In this document: piece after piece, positions 19,901 through 31,663 of the stretch
How positions within the stretch are numbered: the first letter of the stretch is position 1
Layout: each line of letters opens with the position of its first letter
Assembly: GCA_000750105.3 (NCBI GenBank)
Contig: JPHH03000082.1
Coordinates: forward strand, 41,824-105,823
Reading direction: 5' to 3'
DNA from: Tolypocladium sp. Sup5 PDA-1
Taxonomy: Eukaryota; Ascomycota; Sordariomycetes; Hypocreales; Ophiocordycipitaceae
DNA length: 64,000 nt
Made by a program: the position numbers and the translations under genes
The notes under the pieces: generated by a model
What the model was told of the DNA's origin: nothing
Database searches by the model: none
The model's input: the letters and a program-made list of their open reading frames with translations, nothing else

Positions 19901-22510
19901 CCCCTCGAATCGTGCCGTTGGGAAGCCATGGCTTCTGGGCACAGTAGGCGATGTCGAGCGAGGCAATGCAAATGGTGCCTTCAACTGCCGTTAACTCGCC
20001 GAGGATGGTGTTGAGCAGTGTCGTCTTGCCGCAGCCCGTCGGGCCCAGCAGCACAGTAACCGCGGACGAAGGAATGCTCAGCTCGCGAATGTCAAGGACC
20101 GGCTTCTCGCTTCCTGGCCACGTCAGAGTGGCATTGACCGTGACCATGATACCATCGGGGAGGGATGGTTCTTCGGAGAACGTCTCCTCGGTACCAGCCT
20201 TCTCGTTCGTCTCCTCCGGGCGTTGAGCAGCCGCCTCGGCGGATTCTTGAGTCGCGCTCGGTTTGTCTGTACTGTATGGTGACGATGCGAGGTGTGACCA
20301 TATCCTTTTATCTTCTTTCTCATCGACATTGAGGTACTGTTGTATGCGATCAAAGGAAGCAACGGCACCGGCCACGGCCGGCAGAGCAACGCTAAGATTA
20401 GTCAGGGGTCGATTCAGAAGTGCCAGTATAGACAAGGACGTCAAGGCTTGCGAGATGGACAGACCGTCCGATCCCGAAGAAAGACCGACGAATCCGGCGA
20501 ACGACAGTACAGGATTGAGTGCGGGAAGACAAAGGGCTGTGTCAGGTTGGTTAGCGGGTTGAGTCTTCCCTGCACTCTGTTTCCGGCGAAGAGGCCAACG
20601 TACGGAGGATGGTGGCAGCACCGAACCACAATCGGAACGTCCGAGAAATCTGCAGCTCACGTACTCTCAGCTGCTCGATAGCCGCGAAGGCAATCGAGTT
20701 CAGCCCGGCCATGCGATACGACTTCACGTTGCCCAGTGTGCGCGAGGTAGCCGCGACACGCACTTCCGAAGCCTTGATCCACGCTGCCAGTTTTATCCCC
20801 ACGGGGACCGCCATGAATAGGGCAACAAGGATGACGACTGTCGAGGGCCATTTCACGTCAGATCCAAGGGAGGCACCCGTAAAAAGATGTTGGCGAGGAC
20901 TTACAGAACACCACGCCAAGCGGGATACCCATTGCCGATCCTATCTGTCGCCAAAGGAGAAAAGCCCCGAGTCCGATCTCGATGAACGTAGCCCAGAGAT
21001 CGTGGATGGCCATAACGCCGCCGTCAATGGTCTCGATGTCGGTGGTTATCAGGGTGAGGGCTGAGGCCGAACTGGCTTGCGCTAGATCGATGCGCAACGT
21101 CTTTCTCGTAATGCAAGGTACGAGTGCGCCTCTCATGTAGGCCGTGGCGCGTACCATTCGCCATTGCTGCTGACCGGTGGATATCTACACAACCATTCAG
21201 CACGCCACCGTGTCAGCGGATGACTCCGTATTCAATATTCATAGTTATTTTCGGGGGACGAAGTGGACGCACCGCAATGCCAGCGTAGACCAGTGCATAA
21301 GCGCCGATCAACCCGTAGCCGATATTGTTGAACTCGGTCTGGTTAGGGGTGCCGGCAAAGGACATGGCCCTCTCGACCAACAGAGGTTGAGTGAAGAGGA
21401 ACGCGATCTGACAGAGCTTCGGGATTACTCCAGCAAGGATCATCCTAGAGTGAGCGGAAAGCCAGGTTGATAATAAAGCGCCCGACTGGGACTTGTCAGG
21501 CACTGTTCCCAAAGTCAGTATCACGCACAGGACAAAGATCGCCCCAGAGGAGCTGGACAATCTTGGCAATCACCAAGAAGTGTCAACAAATGTCAAACTT
21601 ACCCTTGTCCCAGGCGTCATTGAACTCGGCTTGTAACTTCTCGGCCTCCAACTTGACGTCTAGCGGGGGCAGATCGGAGAGGGTCAGGACCTGGCGGCTG
21701 CCTACGAGCAGAAGAGGGTTCAACCAAAAGAACAGACTCCTGTTGAAAGTGCCGCCCAGGCTCTCCCCCGCCCACCTGGAGAAGGGTTCGCGAAGCACGG
21801 GGCGTTTCTCCCACGACTCGAACAGGATCCCCACGGCTTGAACGACCATGGACGCAGTGAATACGGCGGGGATCGCGGCCCCGTCCTGCAGCAACCACAG
21901 CGTCCGAGTGCGGGCGAGGTTGAGCAGGGTGGAAAAGAACAGGTACATCTCGATCTCGAACGACGGCCGCACGGATCTCTCATGCTCCTGCCAGGACAGC
22001 AACAGATACGCGACGGCTGCTGCAAAACTCAGGACGGCGGCGGGCACCGACGCCCGCGTTCTCGTCGCCGCAGCTTCGGAGCCCGAGTCCGCCCATAGGA
22101 CCAGAAGTGTGAGGCGCAGGACGATGAGACAGGACGCTGTTCCCTATGCGGGAGGGAAACCGTTAGACCGCGGCATGCAAAGATGCTCTCTCACGACTTG
22201 GACGGTTTCGATGGAGAAGAAGGGGGCGGATGACAGGAAAAGCTCTTGGACTCCATGTTGTCGAGAGACATACCAACTTGCAGATCCTCCGAGTTCGGTT
22301 ATCGATGTCGTGCTGCAGCTTGATGTCCTGTCGAAGGCGTCGTCGCGCGAGCGCCGCCGCCGCCAGAAGGAAGACTGCATCAACAGGTATCGCGAGAATG
22401 CTCTCTTCGAACAAGAGGGTGAAGTCGAACCCACCACGACAGGTTGACCCGGCCCAAGGGCCAAACGAGTCGTCGGGGCAAGACGGCGGCTGGGACATCG
22501 GATCCGCCAT
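16955..22510 (-). CDS. ABCC-type (MRP-like) full ABC transporter, 16 exons
   Basis: Sixteen exons joined by GT-AG introns give an uninterrupted frame of 1484 residues: 22510-22274, 22143-21603, 21502-21273, 21184-20905, 20837-20604, 20536-19746, 19674-19512, 19450-19085, 19030-18907, 18835-18764, 18711-18661, 18595-18531, 18460-17839, 17774-17694, 17621-17247, 17177-16955. The start MADPMSQPPSCPDDSFGP and GGFDFTLLFEESIL fit the TMD0 start of fungal ABCC pumps. NBD1 has Walker A GPTGCGKTT and signature LLSGGQKQR. NBD2 has Walker A GRTGSGKSS (split by an intron), Walker B VLVLDEVSS and H-loop TVAHKL, but its signature reads LSFGELQL rather than LSGGQ. It is a membrane exporter, probably at the plasma or vacuolar membrane. 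Its place beside the NRPS suggests peptide export or self-protection, which is inference. Exons were called by eye and may be off by a few bases. Confidence 0.9.
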
Positions 22511-24120
22511 GGACTCTCACTCAGATTCCAAACAAGGAAGACGCCGTAGTTGCAGGCAGTCTGCGGGCTGCTACGATGCGGTGTCTAAAGATGTCAGGTG
22601 TCCAAACCACCAGTTCGTTGGTGCTGACGCGACGTACATGTGCACGCCAGCAAGGCTCGGTTTCCCTTCTGGGACGTGGCTGACTGTCCACCGCTCCCCG
22701 GGCTGCCAGTCAGCCGCCAAGCTTTTCGTACCTGTATTAATTGCCGGTGTGGGTCCGTCTCGGCTGGGCGGGAATGGCCCGAAATTAGTCGCAACGCACC
22801 AACCCTTGGTAGGAAAGTGATCGGCCGATCCCCTGCCCGGCCCGGATGTACCGTTTTGGCCCCGCCACTTAGGACTGCTACGAGTAAGTGCGAGTACGAA
22901 GTACGAGTACGGGGTATTACAAGCAAGTTCTTGAGGCCACGCTGGCTGTGTTGAAGCTATGTACGTGGACGCCACGTTGGCGGTCTAGGAGAGGGAGGGG
23001 GGGTCACTTGTTGTACCCGTATTCACCTTTGGCCCCAACGTCCGCACGTACCCGAGCCGAAGCAAACACATCATAGTGACGAGCGTCCAGGTCGATGGCC
23101 CAGCTCGAGGCATTCGGGATACCCGCCCGTCGCCAGTCCGAGCAGCGGACCCGAGCGGAGGTAATCGACCTGAGCGCCGCGGACGCGATAGTCACCATCG
23201 ACGCATCGCCGGACGCATCGCGTCACGACGGCGGCCGCCAGCTCTGCACACTCTTCGCGACACCGACATTCCCCGCACGGAACACCCAAAGGTGTCGGGT
23301 CGCAAAACGGACTCGTACTGATGTCTGGTGAGGGGTGCTTGGGAGCGACTTGTTGGTACTGTTGGTACTGTTGGTTACTGTAAGCTACCATAATGCCAGG
23401 TCACTGAACGCTGGGCTATCCGTGCTGCAATTGGTCGTCTATGATAAAATCGGTGCTATTTTACAGCGCCAACGAATATGAATTATACGGGTTTTTTTGC
23501 GGGACCAGATTTGGAGACTGTAATACATGTGTTGCACTCGGCGCATCCGTTTTCTAATTCGCTCCCGACGAGTGTAATCCCTGTGTTGCTGATCTGGATG
23601 CCGCTTTCTGATTCCTAACGTCCAGTCACGTGCAAGATCACTAAGCTCAAATTGGTCCACCATAATCTCTGCAACCACTCCCCGCCACGCTTCGCGGGTG
23701 CTACGAAAGGTCGGAGCCATGTGTAGCTGAGTGGACGTGCGGGGGAGGAGGTGGCGCAGCTTTCTCGCTCGTCTACAATTCCCATCTTGATGGGTTTGGC
23801 TTGGCGCCAGGTTCCAGCTTCGATTTCCTCGAAAGGTAGGTCTCTTATACACTTGTTCGACGGGCTGTATATCACAGTCGTTGGCAACTTTGATCATGGT
23901 AGAGGCGTCTTTCAGTAAAGCTTCCAGCGAGGCTGCAAACGCCAACGCCTGAAGATATCCTTACACTTTTCCTTCAGTCTTGTGACTGACTGATTCGACA
24001 TTGAGAAGACCTCGGTATCAAAACCGTTGAGGAATCGAGATTGTCGCTGAAGTTGAAGGACCTTTCTTGCCGCTCGCAATCTACGTACATTATCATGGCT
24101 AACAGAGTGGCAATAGTTAC
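22511..24120. other. Intergenic region between the divergent ABCC and HET genes
   Basis: I see no supported gene in this 1.6 kb. It must hold the promoters of the leftward ABCC gene and the rightward HET gene. A short tandem repeat, three units of about GTTGGTACT, lies at 23352-23379. A 168-codon leftward frame at 23439-23945 has no recognisable domain and was not accepted. Confidence 0.6.
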
Positions 24121-26022
24121 ATGGCTACGTACCCTTATCAGAAACTCCGAGGGGGCAAGTCAATCCGGCTTTTGCATCTTGCGCCCGGGCACGCCCTCGA
24201 ACCGTTACGATGTAACCTTGTACATAGCTCTTTGCTACAACAACCAGCCTATGACGCTCTGTCCTATACCTGGGGCCCAAAGGACAATCCTGGAACTATC
24301 CTCTGCAATGAAGTCCAAATCCACGTAACCAGAAATCTACACGCTGCGCTCGTGAGATTTCGGCATAAATATGAAGCAAAGATCATGTGGATTGATGCTG
24401 TTTGCATCAACCAGAACGACATTGACGAGAAAACCGAGCAGATACGTCTCATGACAGACATTTATTCGCAAGCTCAGCGGGGCCTGATTTGGCTGGGAGA
24501 CGATCAAGACGAGGATAAGAAAGCTTTTGCAGTTTTGCAGAAGCTTGATGGCTTTATTCATTGGTATCACAGCGAAATACCAGTCGCTCCATGGCACCTA
24601 CAAGGCCGATCACTTCCTCTACAGATCCCAGCTGTCGCGACCAAGCTTCGAGACCTGGAGGTTTTACCAAGCGATTGGTCGTGTCTCAATACTTTCTTTC
24701 GGCGATCTTGGTTTAGCAGGGCCTGGGTCATTCAAGAAGCAGTATTAGTCGCGGATAACCCCCTTCCCACGATTTTGGCCTGTGGGGAGCTCGAAATCTC
24801 CTGGAATAAGTTGGCCAATGTGGCAGAGGGAATAGTATCATTGGGCCTTTTTTTCATATATGGATCTGGCTCGCTTCGAGGGCTTGGGCACATTACTGTC
24901 TGTCTGATGGAACGCTTGCGGCGCAGCCGGAGGGATCCTACCTCGCGCATGCTGCTTACGATGCTGGACTCAACCCGCGAAACCTGCGCTACTGACCCTC
25001 GAGACAAAGTTTTTGCTCTCTATGGGTTAATTAATCAGGAAGAATCCAACGAGCCCTTGTTGCTTCCAAACTACAACAAGAGCTGTACTCAAGTCTATAC
25101 AGATTCTGCGATTTACTTCTTGAGGAAATTCAAATCGCTACTTCAGCGTGTGCCATGGGCTCTTCCCCAAAACGGTGGACACGGAGGGGTCACTGGCCTT
25201 CCTTCTTGGGTCCCTGATTGGAGTAAAAGACACGCCGTTCCGCTTTTGCAGTCAAACACTTACTCCGCCGGCGGCGACTCACAGCCCGAATTTCGAATTT
25301 GCGGGAGCGGGACTGTCCTGAGCATTAGAGGGAGAGTTCTGGATCGTCTCGACAAACTAATGAGCCCGGACATCATTATTCAGGACCACCAAGCTCGGCA
25401 ACATCAAGATTTTTTGTCCCAATTAAACTCGACATTGGATTACAAGAGAAACTGGTACAGATATTGCGCGTCGGCCTGTTGGAGTTTGAGCGGCCGACCG
25501 ATCGAAGAAGATATTCCGTGTCCTTCACGCCATGACAGCTATCCGACGGGAGAGTCGTTGCAAGAAGCCTTTTGGAGGACTTTAGTCTGCAACAACAACA
25601 TACAGCGACAAAAAATCGGCAAAGAATATGGGGCGTACTGGAACTTGGTTCACCGCCTGTATTGCCACGGTAAAGATATCCTTGCAAACCGGCCTACTCT
25701 GGAGGAAATCACGGCCATGATGTCATTTGAGGAACCGATGGGTTTGTTCGCAGAGGGACGTCGGTTCTGCACAACTTCCAATGGTCACATGGGGTGGGTG
25801 CCCCAACGAGCGCAATTTGGAGATGTCGTGTGCATCTTCCAGGGGTCGCCAGTACCTTTTGTCGTTAGGAAGGCTTTCTTTAAGGATGCTCGTCTTCCAT
25901 TCCTAATCCGACCGGCTAGCCAATACTTTGAACTTGTTGGCGAGTGCTATATCCATGGCTATATGGAAGGCGACGGCATCAAGGCACAAGGCTACGAGTG
26001 GGATGAGATCATGTTGCGTTGA
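24121..26022 (+). CDS. HET-domain (heterokaryon incompatibility) protein
   Basis: This is a single-exon frame of 633 residues. The N-terminal third is a HET domain with its three classic blocks: ALSYTWG at 46-52, WIDAVCINQ at 90-98 followed by the EK-EQI-LM segment and DIYSQA, and RRSWFSRAWVIQEA around 195-208. The first ATG gives the usual HET start, a Y-x-x-L block followed by IRLLHLAPG. The C-terminal two thirds is the poorly conserved region typical of HET proteins, and no NACHT, WD or ankyrin repeats are visible. HET proteins trigger cell death when unlike strains fuse. The gene is intact and lies in a repeat-rich variable part of the cluster, as HET genes often do. There is no sign that it takes part in peptide synthesis. 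Confidence 0.92.
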   Translation: MATYPYQKLRGGKSIRLLHLAPGHALEPLRCNLVHSSLLQQPAYDALSYTWGPKDNPGTILCNEVQIHVTRNLHAALVRFRHKYEAKIMWIDAVCINQNDIDEKTEQIRLMTDIYSQAQRGLIWLGDDQDEDKKAFAVLQKLDGFIHWYHSEIPVAPWHLQGRSLPLQIPAVATKLRDLEVLPSDWSCLNTFFRRSWFSRAWVIQEAVLVADNPLPTILACGELEISWNKLANVAEGIVSLGLFFIYGSGSLRGLGHITVCLMERLRRSRRDPTSRMLLTMLDSTRETCATDPRDKVFALYGLINQEESNEPLLLPNYNKSCTQVYTDSAIYFLRKFKSLLQRVPWALPQNGGHGGVTGLPSWVPDWSKRHAVPLLQSNTYSAGGDSQPEFRICGSGTVLSIRGRVLDRLDKLMSPDIIIQDHQARQHQDFLSQLNSTLDYKRNWYRYCASACWSLSGRPIEEDIPCPSRHDSYPTGESLQEAFWRTLVCNNNIQRQKIGKEYGAYWNLVHRLYCHGKDILANRPTLEEITAMMSFEEPMGLFAEGRRFCTTSNGHMGWVPQRAQFGDVVCIFQGSPVPFVVRKAFFKDARLPFLIRPASQYFELVGECYIHGYMEGDGIKAQGYEWDEIMLR

Positions 26023-27027
26023 GACAGGTACCCGTTGGGTAAGGGACAACAACCAGACAAGGGCTATCGTTGTGGGATGATGAACGAAAGTAATCCATGA
26101 TTTCACGACAGTGTATCTTCTTTCTATGCCTTAAATCTCGAAACTGTCATAGCCGTTTCAACCGGCGTGTCGTTGTTATCGGTGGAAATAGTGTTCTTAG
26201 TATGCCACCTGCTCTATCATTTCGAGGGTGAACGTAGGCGTCTCCTATTATAATCCCACAGCCAAGATAGTGCATAGACATTTAAACGACAAGCGATATT
26301 TTTTCGAACCCGCACCCAACTTTGGGTTGGCTGTTGCGGTGCGGCTGACAATGATTCAACATAGAAGAGGCATGAGACTGATCAGCTTGCAATTGGGCGC
26401 AGAACCTCAAGATTTTACCCTTGGCATGTTAAGAAGTTCTCCAGAGCAATCAATTCAGAAATGTAAGTGTTGATTAGGCTTTATTGCACGCTAGCTGACG
26501 TACTTGTGCTTTTAAACGTATTATTGAATTGGCCACTGTTTACTTAATGGATTCATGACCGTTAAGTGCTCCTTTGTACATCCGCCATCATGTCTATTTC
26601 AACGGATACTACTGGCTGCTGCGTTTATGTGCATAATCCATATACTTTTGGAGGTATATCAAGGCGAGGCACAAAGTATTCGTAGAGGGTGTTTTAGGAA
26701 TCCGAAAACTAGTGCGTCGCGTTCCAAAAATGGCACCAAAAACTGCAACACGTGGACTAAAGCTGTAATGCTGGGCTTGCATCTACGTACTTGTAGAGTC
26801 GATCGTCTTGGCCCGGACGACTTGACATGTGAGATTCATTCTTCACGGACAAGGTGAGTGGGTGAGTGAGCAGAGGGTGAGAGGAATTCCGCCATCGATC
26901 TAGCTCGTGTGTTTGATTTGTCCCATGAGTCGGTCCAGGGCCTGCAAAGACTATCCGAGGCATCGGCGAGATGATGCAGTAGTCATGCTCTGCTCTATGC
27001 TTTGCCTTCTGGTTCTAATAGCATCGT
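26023..27027. other. Intergenic region, no gene seen
   Basis: About 1 kb lies between the 3' end of the HET gene and the 3' end of the leftward hydrolase gene. Its short frames have no recognisable domain, and no repeat or RNA gene is seen. Confidence 0.55.
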
Positions 27028-28182
27028 TCACGGATCCGCAACCAGCTCGCTCAATATTCCCCGCAAATACCCACCCCCGAGCAACGAGCTATGCGTCTCG
27101 CCCGCATATTCCTTGTAGATGCTCCTGGGCAGACGACGGGCAAGGTGCAGGCCCATGCGCGGCGGTGTGTTGACGTCGGCGCCGCCGTACCACAGCTTCA
27201 CGCCCTCACGCCCGACGTCCTCGATGCGGAAGCCCCAGGGCCGCGTGAGGATGCGCATATCGTCGACGTGCGCGTCGATGCCCTGGGCATAGTACTGCCT
27301 GAAGACGCGCACAGCGCTCTGCATAGGGTCCGTCTCCATGCAGGCATCGGCCTCGGCGGCATCCATGTACGGGAGCAGGTCCCGGCGGAAGTGGTTCGCC
27401 ATGGGCGTCGGGTCCGGGTCGCGCGCCAGCGGCACGTAGATGTCGCGCGTAGTCTGCAGCAGGCGCGTCGGCCAGTACTTCATCACGTACATCTGGGCAA
27501 TGATCTTGGGGGACTGGCCACGGCGGCCAGCGTCCCACGGAGCGACGCCCGCGCAGACGCCCACGCCACGCAGCTGCTCGCGGGGCAGCATTTTGGCGCA
27601 CGCGAGCGTGTACGCCGAGCCGCCGCTGACGCCGAACATGTAGTATTGCTTCAGGCCCAGGTGATGGACCAGCTGGCGGATGTCGTCGGGGTAGCCGAGG
27701 ACGGATCGCCCGGGCTGGGAGGTGCTCTTGCCGACGCCAGGGCGATCGGGCGCGATCCACCGGATGCCCATGTCTTTCGCCATGTGGTCCTCTTTGCCCT
27801 GGAGGGTGACGCCAGTGTCGGCGACGCCGTGGATGTAGAAGACGGGGACGCCATCGGGGGCGCCGTAGAGGTGGTAGCCGAGCGTGCGGCCGTCGGCAAG
27901 CGTGAACGACTCACCCAGGCATGGGTTGATGTGCTTTCCAGACGACGTCGACGATGCGGAGCCGTAGCAGCGAGCCGCTGGCGGCGGCGTTGCAGTGAGC
28001 AATGGCGAAAACGAAGACGACGAGAACGGCGACGACGAGGGTAGTGGTGAAGACGGCGGTGCTCGGAGGAGAGTCCAGGGGCGTACCCCACGATGCAGGC
28101 AACGGACCGGACGTCGGGGCGCCGCCGGGATGAAGCCGCAGCTTCGAGCCGGAACGCGACGGACGGTGGTGGCGGCACTCAT
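27028..28182 (-). CDS. Alpha/beta hydrolase family protein
   Basis: A single frame of 384 residues starts at the ATG at 28182. A farther in-frame ATG at 28455 would add 91 residues of low-quality sequence and probably lies in the leader. The fold is shown by FTLADGRTLGYHLYG, the oxyanion segment YIHGVADTG near 116-124, DRPGVGKS, and the nucleophile elbow GVSGGSAY with Ser186. An acid candidate is Asp336 (GGADVNTP) and the catalytic histidine is about 364 (GETHSSL). The first 80 residues are rich in Arg, Pro and Ser with few acids, compatible with a mitochondrial presequence or a poorly modelled first exon. The substrate is unknown. It is not a thioesterase in series with the NRPS, which ends in its own reductase domain. 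A role in the cluster is undecided. Confidence 0.85.
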   Translation of the reverse strand: MSAATTVRRVPARSCGFIPAAPRRPVRCLHRGVRPWTLLRAPPSSPLPSSSPFSSSSFSPLLTATPPPAARCYGSASSTSSGKHINPCLGESFTLADGRTLGYHLYGAPDGVPVFYIHGVADTGVTLQGKEDHMAKDMGIRWIAPDRPGVGKSTSQPGRSVLGYPDDIRQLVHHLGLKQYYMFGVSGGSAYTLACAKMLPREQLRGVGVCAGVAPWDAGRRGQSPKIIAQMYVMKYWPTRLLQTTRDIYVPLARDPDPTPMANHFRRDLLPYMDAAEADACMETDPMQSAVRVFRQYYAQGIDAHVDDMRILTRPWGFRIEDVGREGVKLWYGGADVNTPPRMGLHLARRLPRSIYKEYAGETHSSLLGGGYLRGILSELVADP

Positions 28183-29215
28183 CGCGGGCCGCTTGCGAAG
28201 ATGTTGCAGAGGGGGGCAGGAGAAGAGGTTGAGGGCGCTGGCCGAGTGAGTGGTGGTGTGCGGCGACCCTATAAACAACACGCGCGCGCCTGCTGGAAGG
28301 GGGTCTGGAAGACGCCCTGGATGTGGGCATATTAGGTACCTACCTACAGCAGCAACTGCGGAGTACGCACTGTAATTATTCCTCGTAGGTACATGGCTCT
28401 CCTCAGGCACCGTCATCCCCAGCGCCAACCCCCCGCGCCAGTCAACCGCTTTCATCCCAAATTATGATGTGCACGGCCGCAGCACGGCCGCTAAGCCCCG
28501 TGAAGGAAAGGTCTACTCCATGCAAATGGAAGAAAAAAAACCTGCGACTGACTACAAGTAGGTATGCTCGTAAGGAGGCCCTCGTGGCGAAACTGCGACG
28601 CTAGTAAAATATAATAAATCCATGTCGAGTTCGAACTCGAACTCGGCGCACAGAGCTGCCCCTGGGACCGATATCGCATCGAGCCTAGCTCGGGTGGGGG
28701 CGGCAGCGGCCAGCGGGACCCAAGGGTCGATTGACGCGTCTCGCAAGGCGTGCGCCGCCGACCCGGGGGCTCAGTATCCGTAGCCACCGCCCCGTTAGCG
28801 TGGTACAGGGCGCGCAGCCAGCCTGGGCTCGGCCACCCGCTTCGTCAGGGCCACACACGTCGTGGTCCTGTCTATCCTCGCGCGTCCGGTACTCGTGGTT
28901 GCACGAAGGACACGTCTCGTATGCAGTTCGTATGCAGTTCGTATGCAGTTCGAATGCAGTCCCGACTCCTTTCGGCTCCGAAGATGTGCTGAACCATGTC
29001 GGTCAAGCAACGCGTTGGTTTGTGAGTGTGCTTGCTTGTGTGATCTAGGGTAGTTCGGCGGCGCAAAGATCAATCCGTGGCCGAATGCCGTAGCTATCTC
29101 GACTGGCACGGACTTGAGTCGCCAGGCCGCGCGTCCCTCGTAAGGTACTCTTTGTACAGACCGTCCCGACACGATACGTTCGTCATCGCCAGTTGTCCTT
29201 GGATGGGACAACACG
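28183..29215. other. Intergenic region with 11-bp tandem repeat
   Basis: This 1-kb stretch lies upstream of the hydrolase start and beyond the 3' end of the ABCB relic. It should hold the hydrolase promoter. About three and a half copies of GTATGCAGTTC lie at 28919-28960. No coding frame is supported. Confidence 0.6.
28919..28960. repeat. Tandem repeat, unit GTATGCAGTTC
   Basis: Three near-perfect 11-bp units are followed by a partial, changed copy. The repeat lies in non-coding DNA and no function is evident. Confidence 0.85.
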
Positions 29216-31120
29216 TCAAGGCCCACCTGTGGTGAACAATTCAAAGTAGATGCCCTTCTTCGCCATCAGCTGCATGTGTGAGCCGGACTCGGCGATTCGT
29301 CCCTTCTCCAGGACGTACATGACATCCGCATGCCTGATCGTGCTCAAGTGGTGAGCAATTGTGATGGTCGTGCGGCCCGTGGTAGCCACTTCCAGCGCGT
29401 CTCGGATAAGAGATTCGGCCTGCGTGTCGACGGCCGAGGTGGCCTCGTCGAGGACGAGAATGGCCCGGTTCTTGACCAGTGCGCGGGCGAGGGCCAGGCG
29501 CTGCCTTTGGCCGCCACTCAGTTGCTCGCCCCGATTTCCCGCGATTGTGTTGGATCCTTCCCTGTTGTTCGGCTTTTGGTTAGCTGACGCTGCTCCAAGT
29601 TCAGGAGTGGCATGGTGCATACGGTAGCGAAGAGATGAAGTCGAATATGTTGGCTTGTTTGCAAGCCTCCTCGAGTGCGGCGTCGGGTATGTCTTCTTCG
29701 CCCTTCTACCCCGCCAGCAGGTTCATTCCGATGGATCCCTGAAGCATTGTCGGCTCTTGATTGACGAGCCCCATGCAGCCGCGGTACTCTGAGATATTAA
29801 GCGAGTCGATGGGCTCGCCGTCAAGCAAGATGGTTCCGCCGCAAGGGTCGTAGAAGCGCTCGAGCAGAGATACGATTGTGCTCTTCCCGCTGCCGGTGTG
29901 GCCTATGAAAGCAACGCTCGAGCCGGCCATGATGCTGAAAGAGACTCTATCCAGCGCTTGATGTTGCGGTCGTGAGGGATACGCAAAGCTTACATCCCTG
30001 AACTCGATGTGCCCACATCGAGGCTGCTGGGGTTTCTTACCGCGAGGAGACTCGGGGTCGATCCGCGATTTCCGCTCCAAGAGTTCCCGAAGGCCGGCCG
30101 CGGACCGCTTTGCCTTCCCAATGTTGGGCGTGAAAGAGAATACCAGGCCCGCCGAGTATGCGCTGGTTATGATGGAGGAGTACACGACCACGAATTGGAG
30201 TAGCGAGTATTCGCCACCCAGAATGAGCGTTCCTCCGTACCAGAAGCCGAGGGCCATGCAAGCGTAGACGCCGGCACGTGCCAGGGCGAGCACCAAGCAC
30301 GCCTTCAAGTTGGCTTTGAGGCCCTCCCTAGAGGATATGGCGAGGCTTCTCTAGTAGGATTCGAGTATTCGAGCCTCCATGGTAAGCGACGCCACCGTCT
30401 GGATCGCCGAGATGGCCTCTCCGGCGTAGCTGGCCGACGCTCTCGTGTGCTTCTCGTTGAGCTTCTCAAACTGGCCCAATGCCCACACCCCAATGAAGCC
30501 ACTCCCGATAAGAATGGGGATGTCAGACGAGCATACGAGCGCCAGCTTCCACCCAAACGCCATGCCAACGAGAAAGCCAGACACTAGCGTGGAGACGGCG
30601 ATCAGAATCATTCCGAAAGTACCGCCGCTAGTCCCTGCAAGATCGGCTACCTCCGTGGATAGAAAGTTGACGAGCGCTCCGGGCGAGTTTCTCTTGTCGA
30701 AGAAGGCAATCTCTTGGCGGAGCATTTGGCCCAGGGCAAGCTTCCGTGCTCGATGAATCAACCGCTCCGAACATACCGCGAAGACGGAGCCCTGAACGCT
30801 GAATACGATGATCATGACGGCGGCGAGAAGGAAGAACATCCAGGACCAAAAGCTGGTTGCCGATTTGACCTGATCGTAGAGTTCGGCTGGCTTGGAGGCG
30901 GCAACAACGGCTTGTCCAAACAAGATGGCCGAGGCCGCTTCCTCAAAACCGGCAATAACGGAGCAAAGTAGGCCCAGGAAAACATAGTGCCATTACCGTT
31001 TGTTGAGTTGCAGGACGAATTTGGCCATGGATATGAGCGAGTTCGAGGACGTGTCGTCTTGCTCAACTGCGGGTAGTGGAATTTCCGCTGGCTGATCGGC
31101 GACGGCCAAAGTACTCGATA
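29216..31120 (-). pseudogene. C-terminal half of an ABCB (MDR-like) transporter, disrupted
   Basis: The frame reads from the inter-half linker through TMD2 and NBD2 of an MDR-type transporter: LGLLCSVIAGFEEAASA, EIAFFDKRNSPGALVNFLST, YSAGLVFSF, Walker A GHTGSGKST, signature LSGGQRQRLALARAL, Walker B ILVLDEATSAVD and H-loop TIAHHLSTI. The first TMD and NBD are absent, and the fragment begins close to the hAT element at 31294. There are at least three in-frame stops. A TAA lies near 30990 in the linker, a TAG at about 30350 just after RILESY where glutamine is usual, and a TAG near 29704. One probable intron lies between SLPYG and the NTIAGNRGEQ segment. This is an ABCB family relic, distinct from the ABCC gene at 16955. 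Whether it once belonged to the cluster is unknown. Confidence 0.85.
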
Positions 31121-31293
31121 GACCCTCTTAACCCTTTGGTTCACGAGACGTCCGCTACTCTCACCCATGAAACGATCTGGGATAGGATCATCAACGAGTT
31201 CAATACCTATAAATTACACGTCATTCACACGCTATTACGGAGCCCAAGCCAGGTTCACATTGCATTCGACGGTTAGACGTCCCGGAACAGGCT

Positions 31294-31663
31294 GTCGGAT
31301 AGACCGGTTGACTCGGCAGCCCCTTGGGCAGCCACATTACATTGATGACTCGGATGTCTGTATTCAGAGACGGTGGCTAGAGACATTCTTCCTTAGAAGA
31401 ATGAAGCCTCGTTGGATTGATGACTCGAGGTCAATAGGGGCTGCTAGGGGCCGCTAGGGGCTACAATTGAAGTCAGACGCCACTAACACACACACACAGC
31501 CAACGCTGGATAGGGGCAACAGCTGGATAGGGGTCACGGGGACTACAGCTGCAAGGATAAAGGGAATCCCTTTTCCAGGCTCCCTGGGCAGCTAAGAGAG
31601 TCATACACATACATATCAATTGATCACACATTCATTGGGATTCGGGCCACGCTCATAGCGATA
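31294..31663 (+). repeat. 370-bp repeat, copy C (inverted relative to copies A and B)
   Basis: This is the reverse complement of the repeat at 15446-15813, with lengths of 370 and 368 bp. It directly precedes the hAT transposase relic and is probably the element's 5' end. The shared outer end begins GTCGGATAGACCGGTTGAC. Confidence 0.85.

Noticed and set aside
23439..23945. 168-codon leftward frame upstream of the HET gene, as an incompatibility partner
   Set aside because: It is basic, low in recognisable motifs, with no NLR or HeLo-like pattern.
27091..28044. 317-codon + strand frame over the hydrolase
   Set aside because: It is antisense to the alpha/beta hydrolase with its clear GVSGG elbow. 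The composition reflects GC-rich codons.
14748..31663. 370-bp inverted repeats as the cause of the NRPS inversion
   Set aside because: The arms lie at about 15 and 31 kb, not at the breakpoints near 14.49 and 58.74 kb. They could only flip the inner block.
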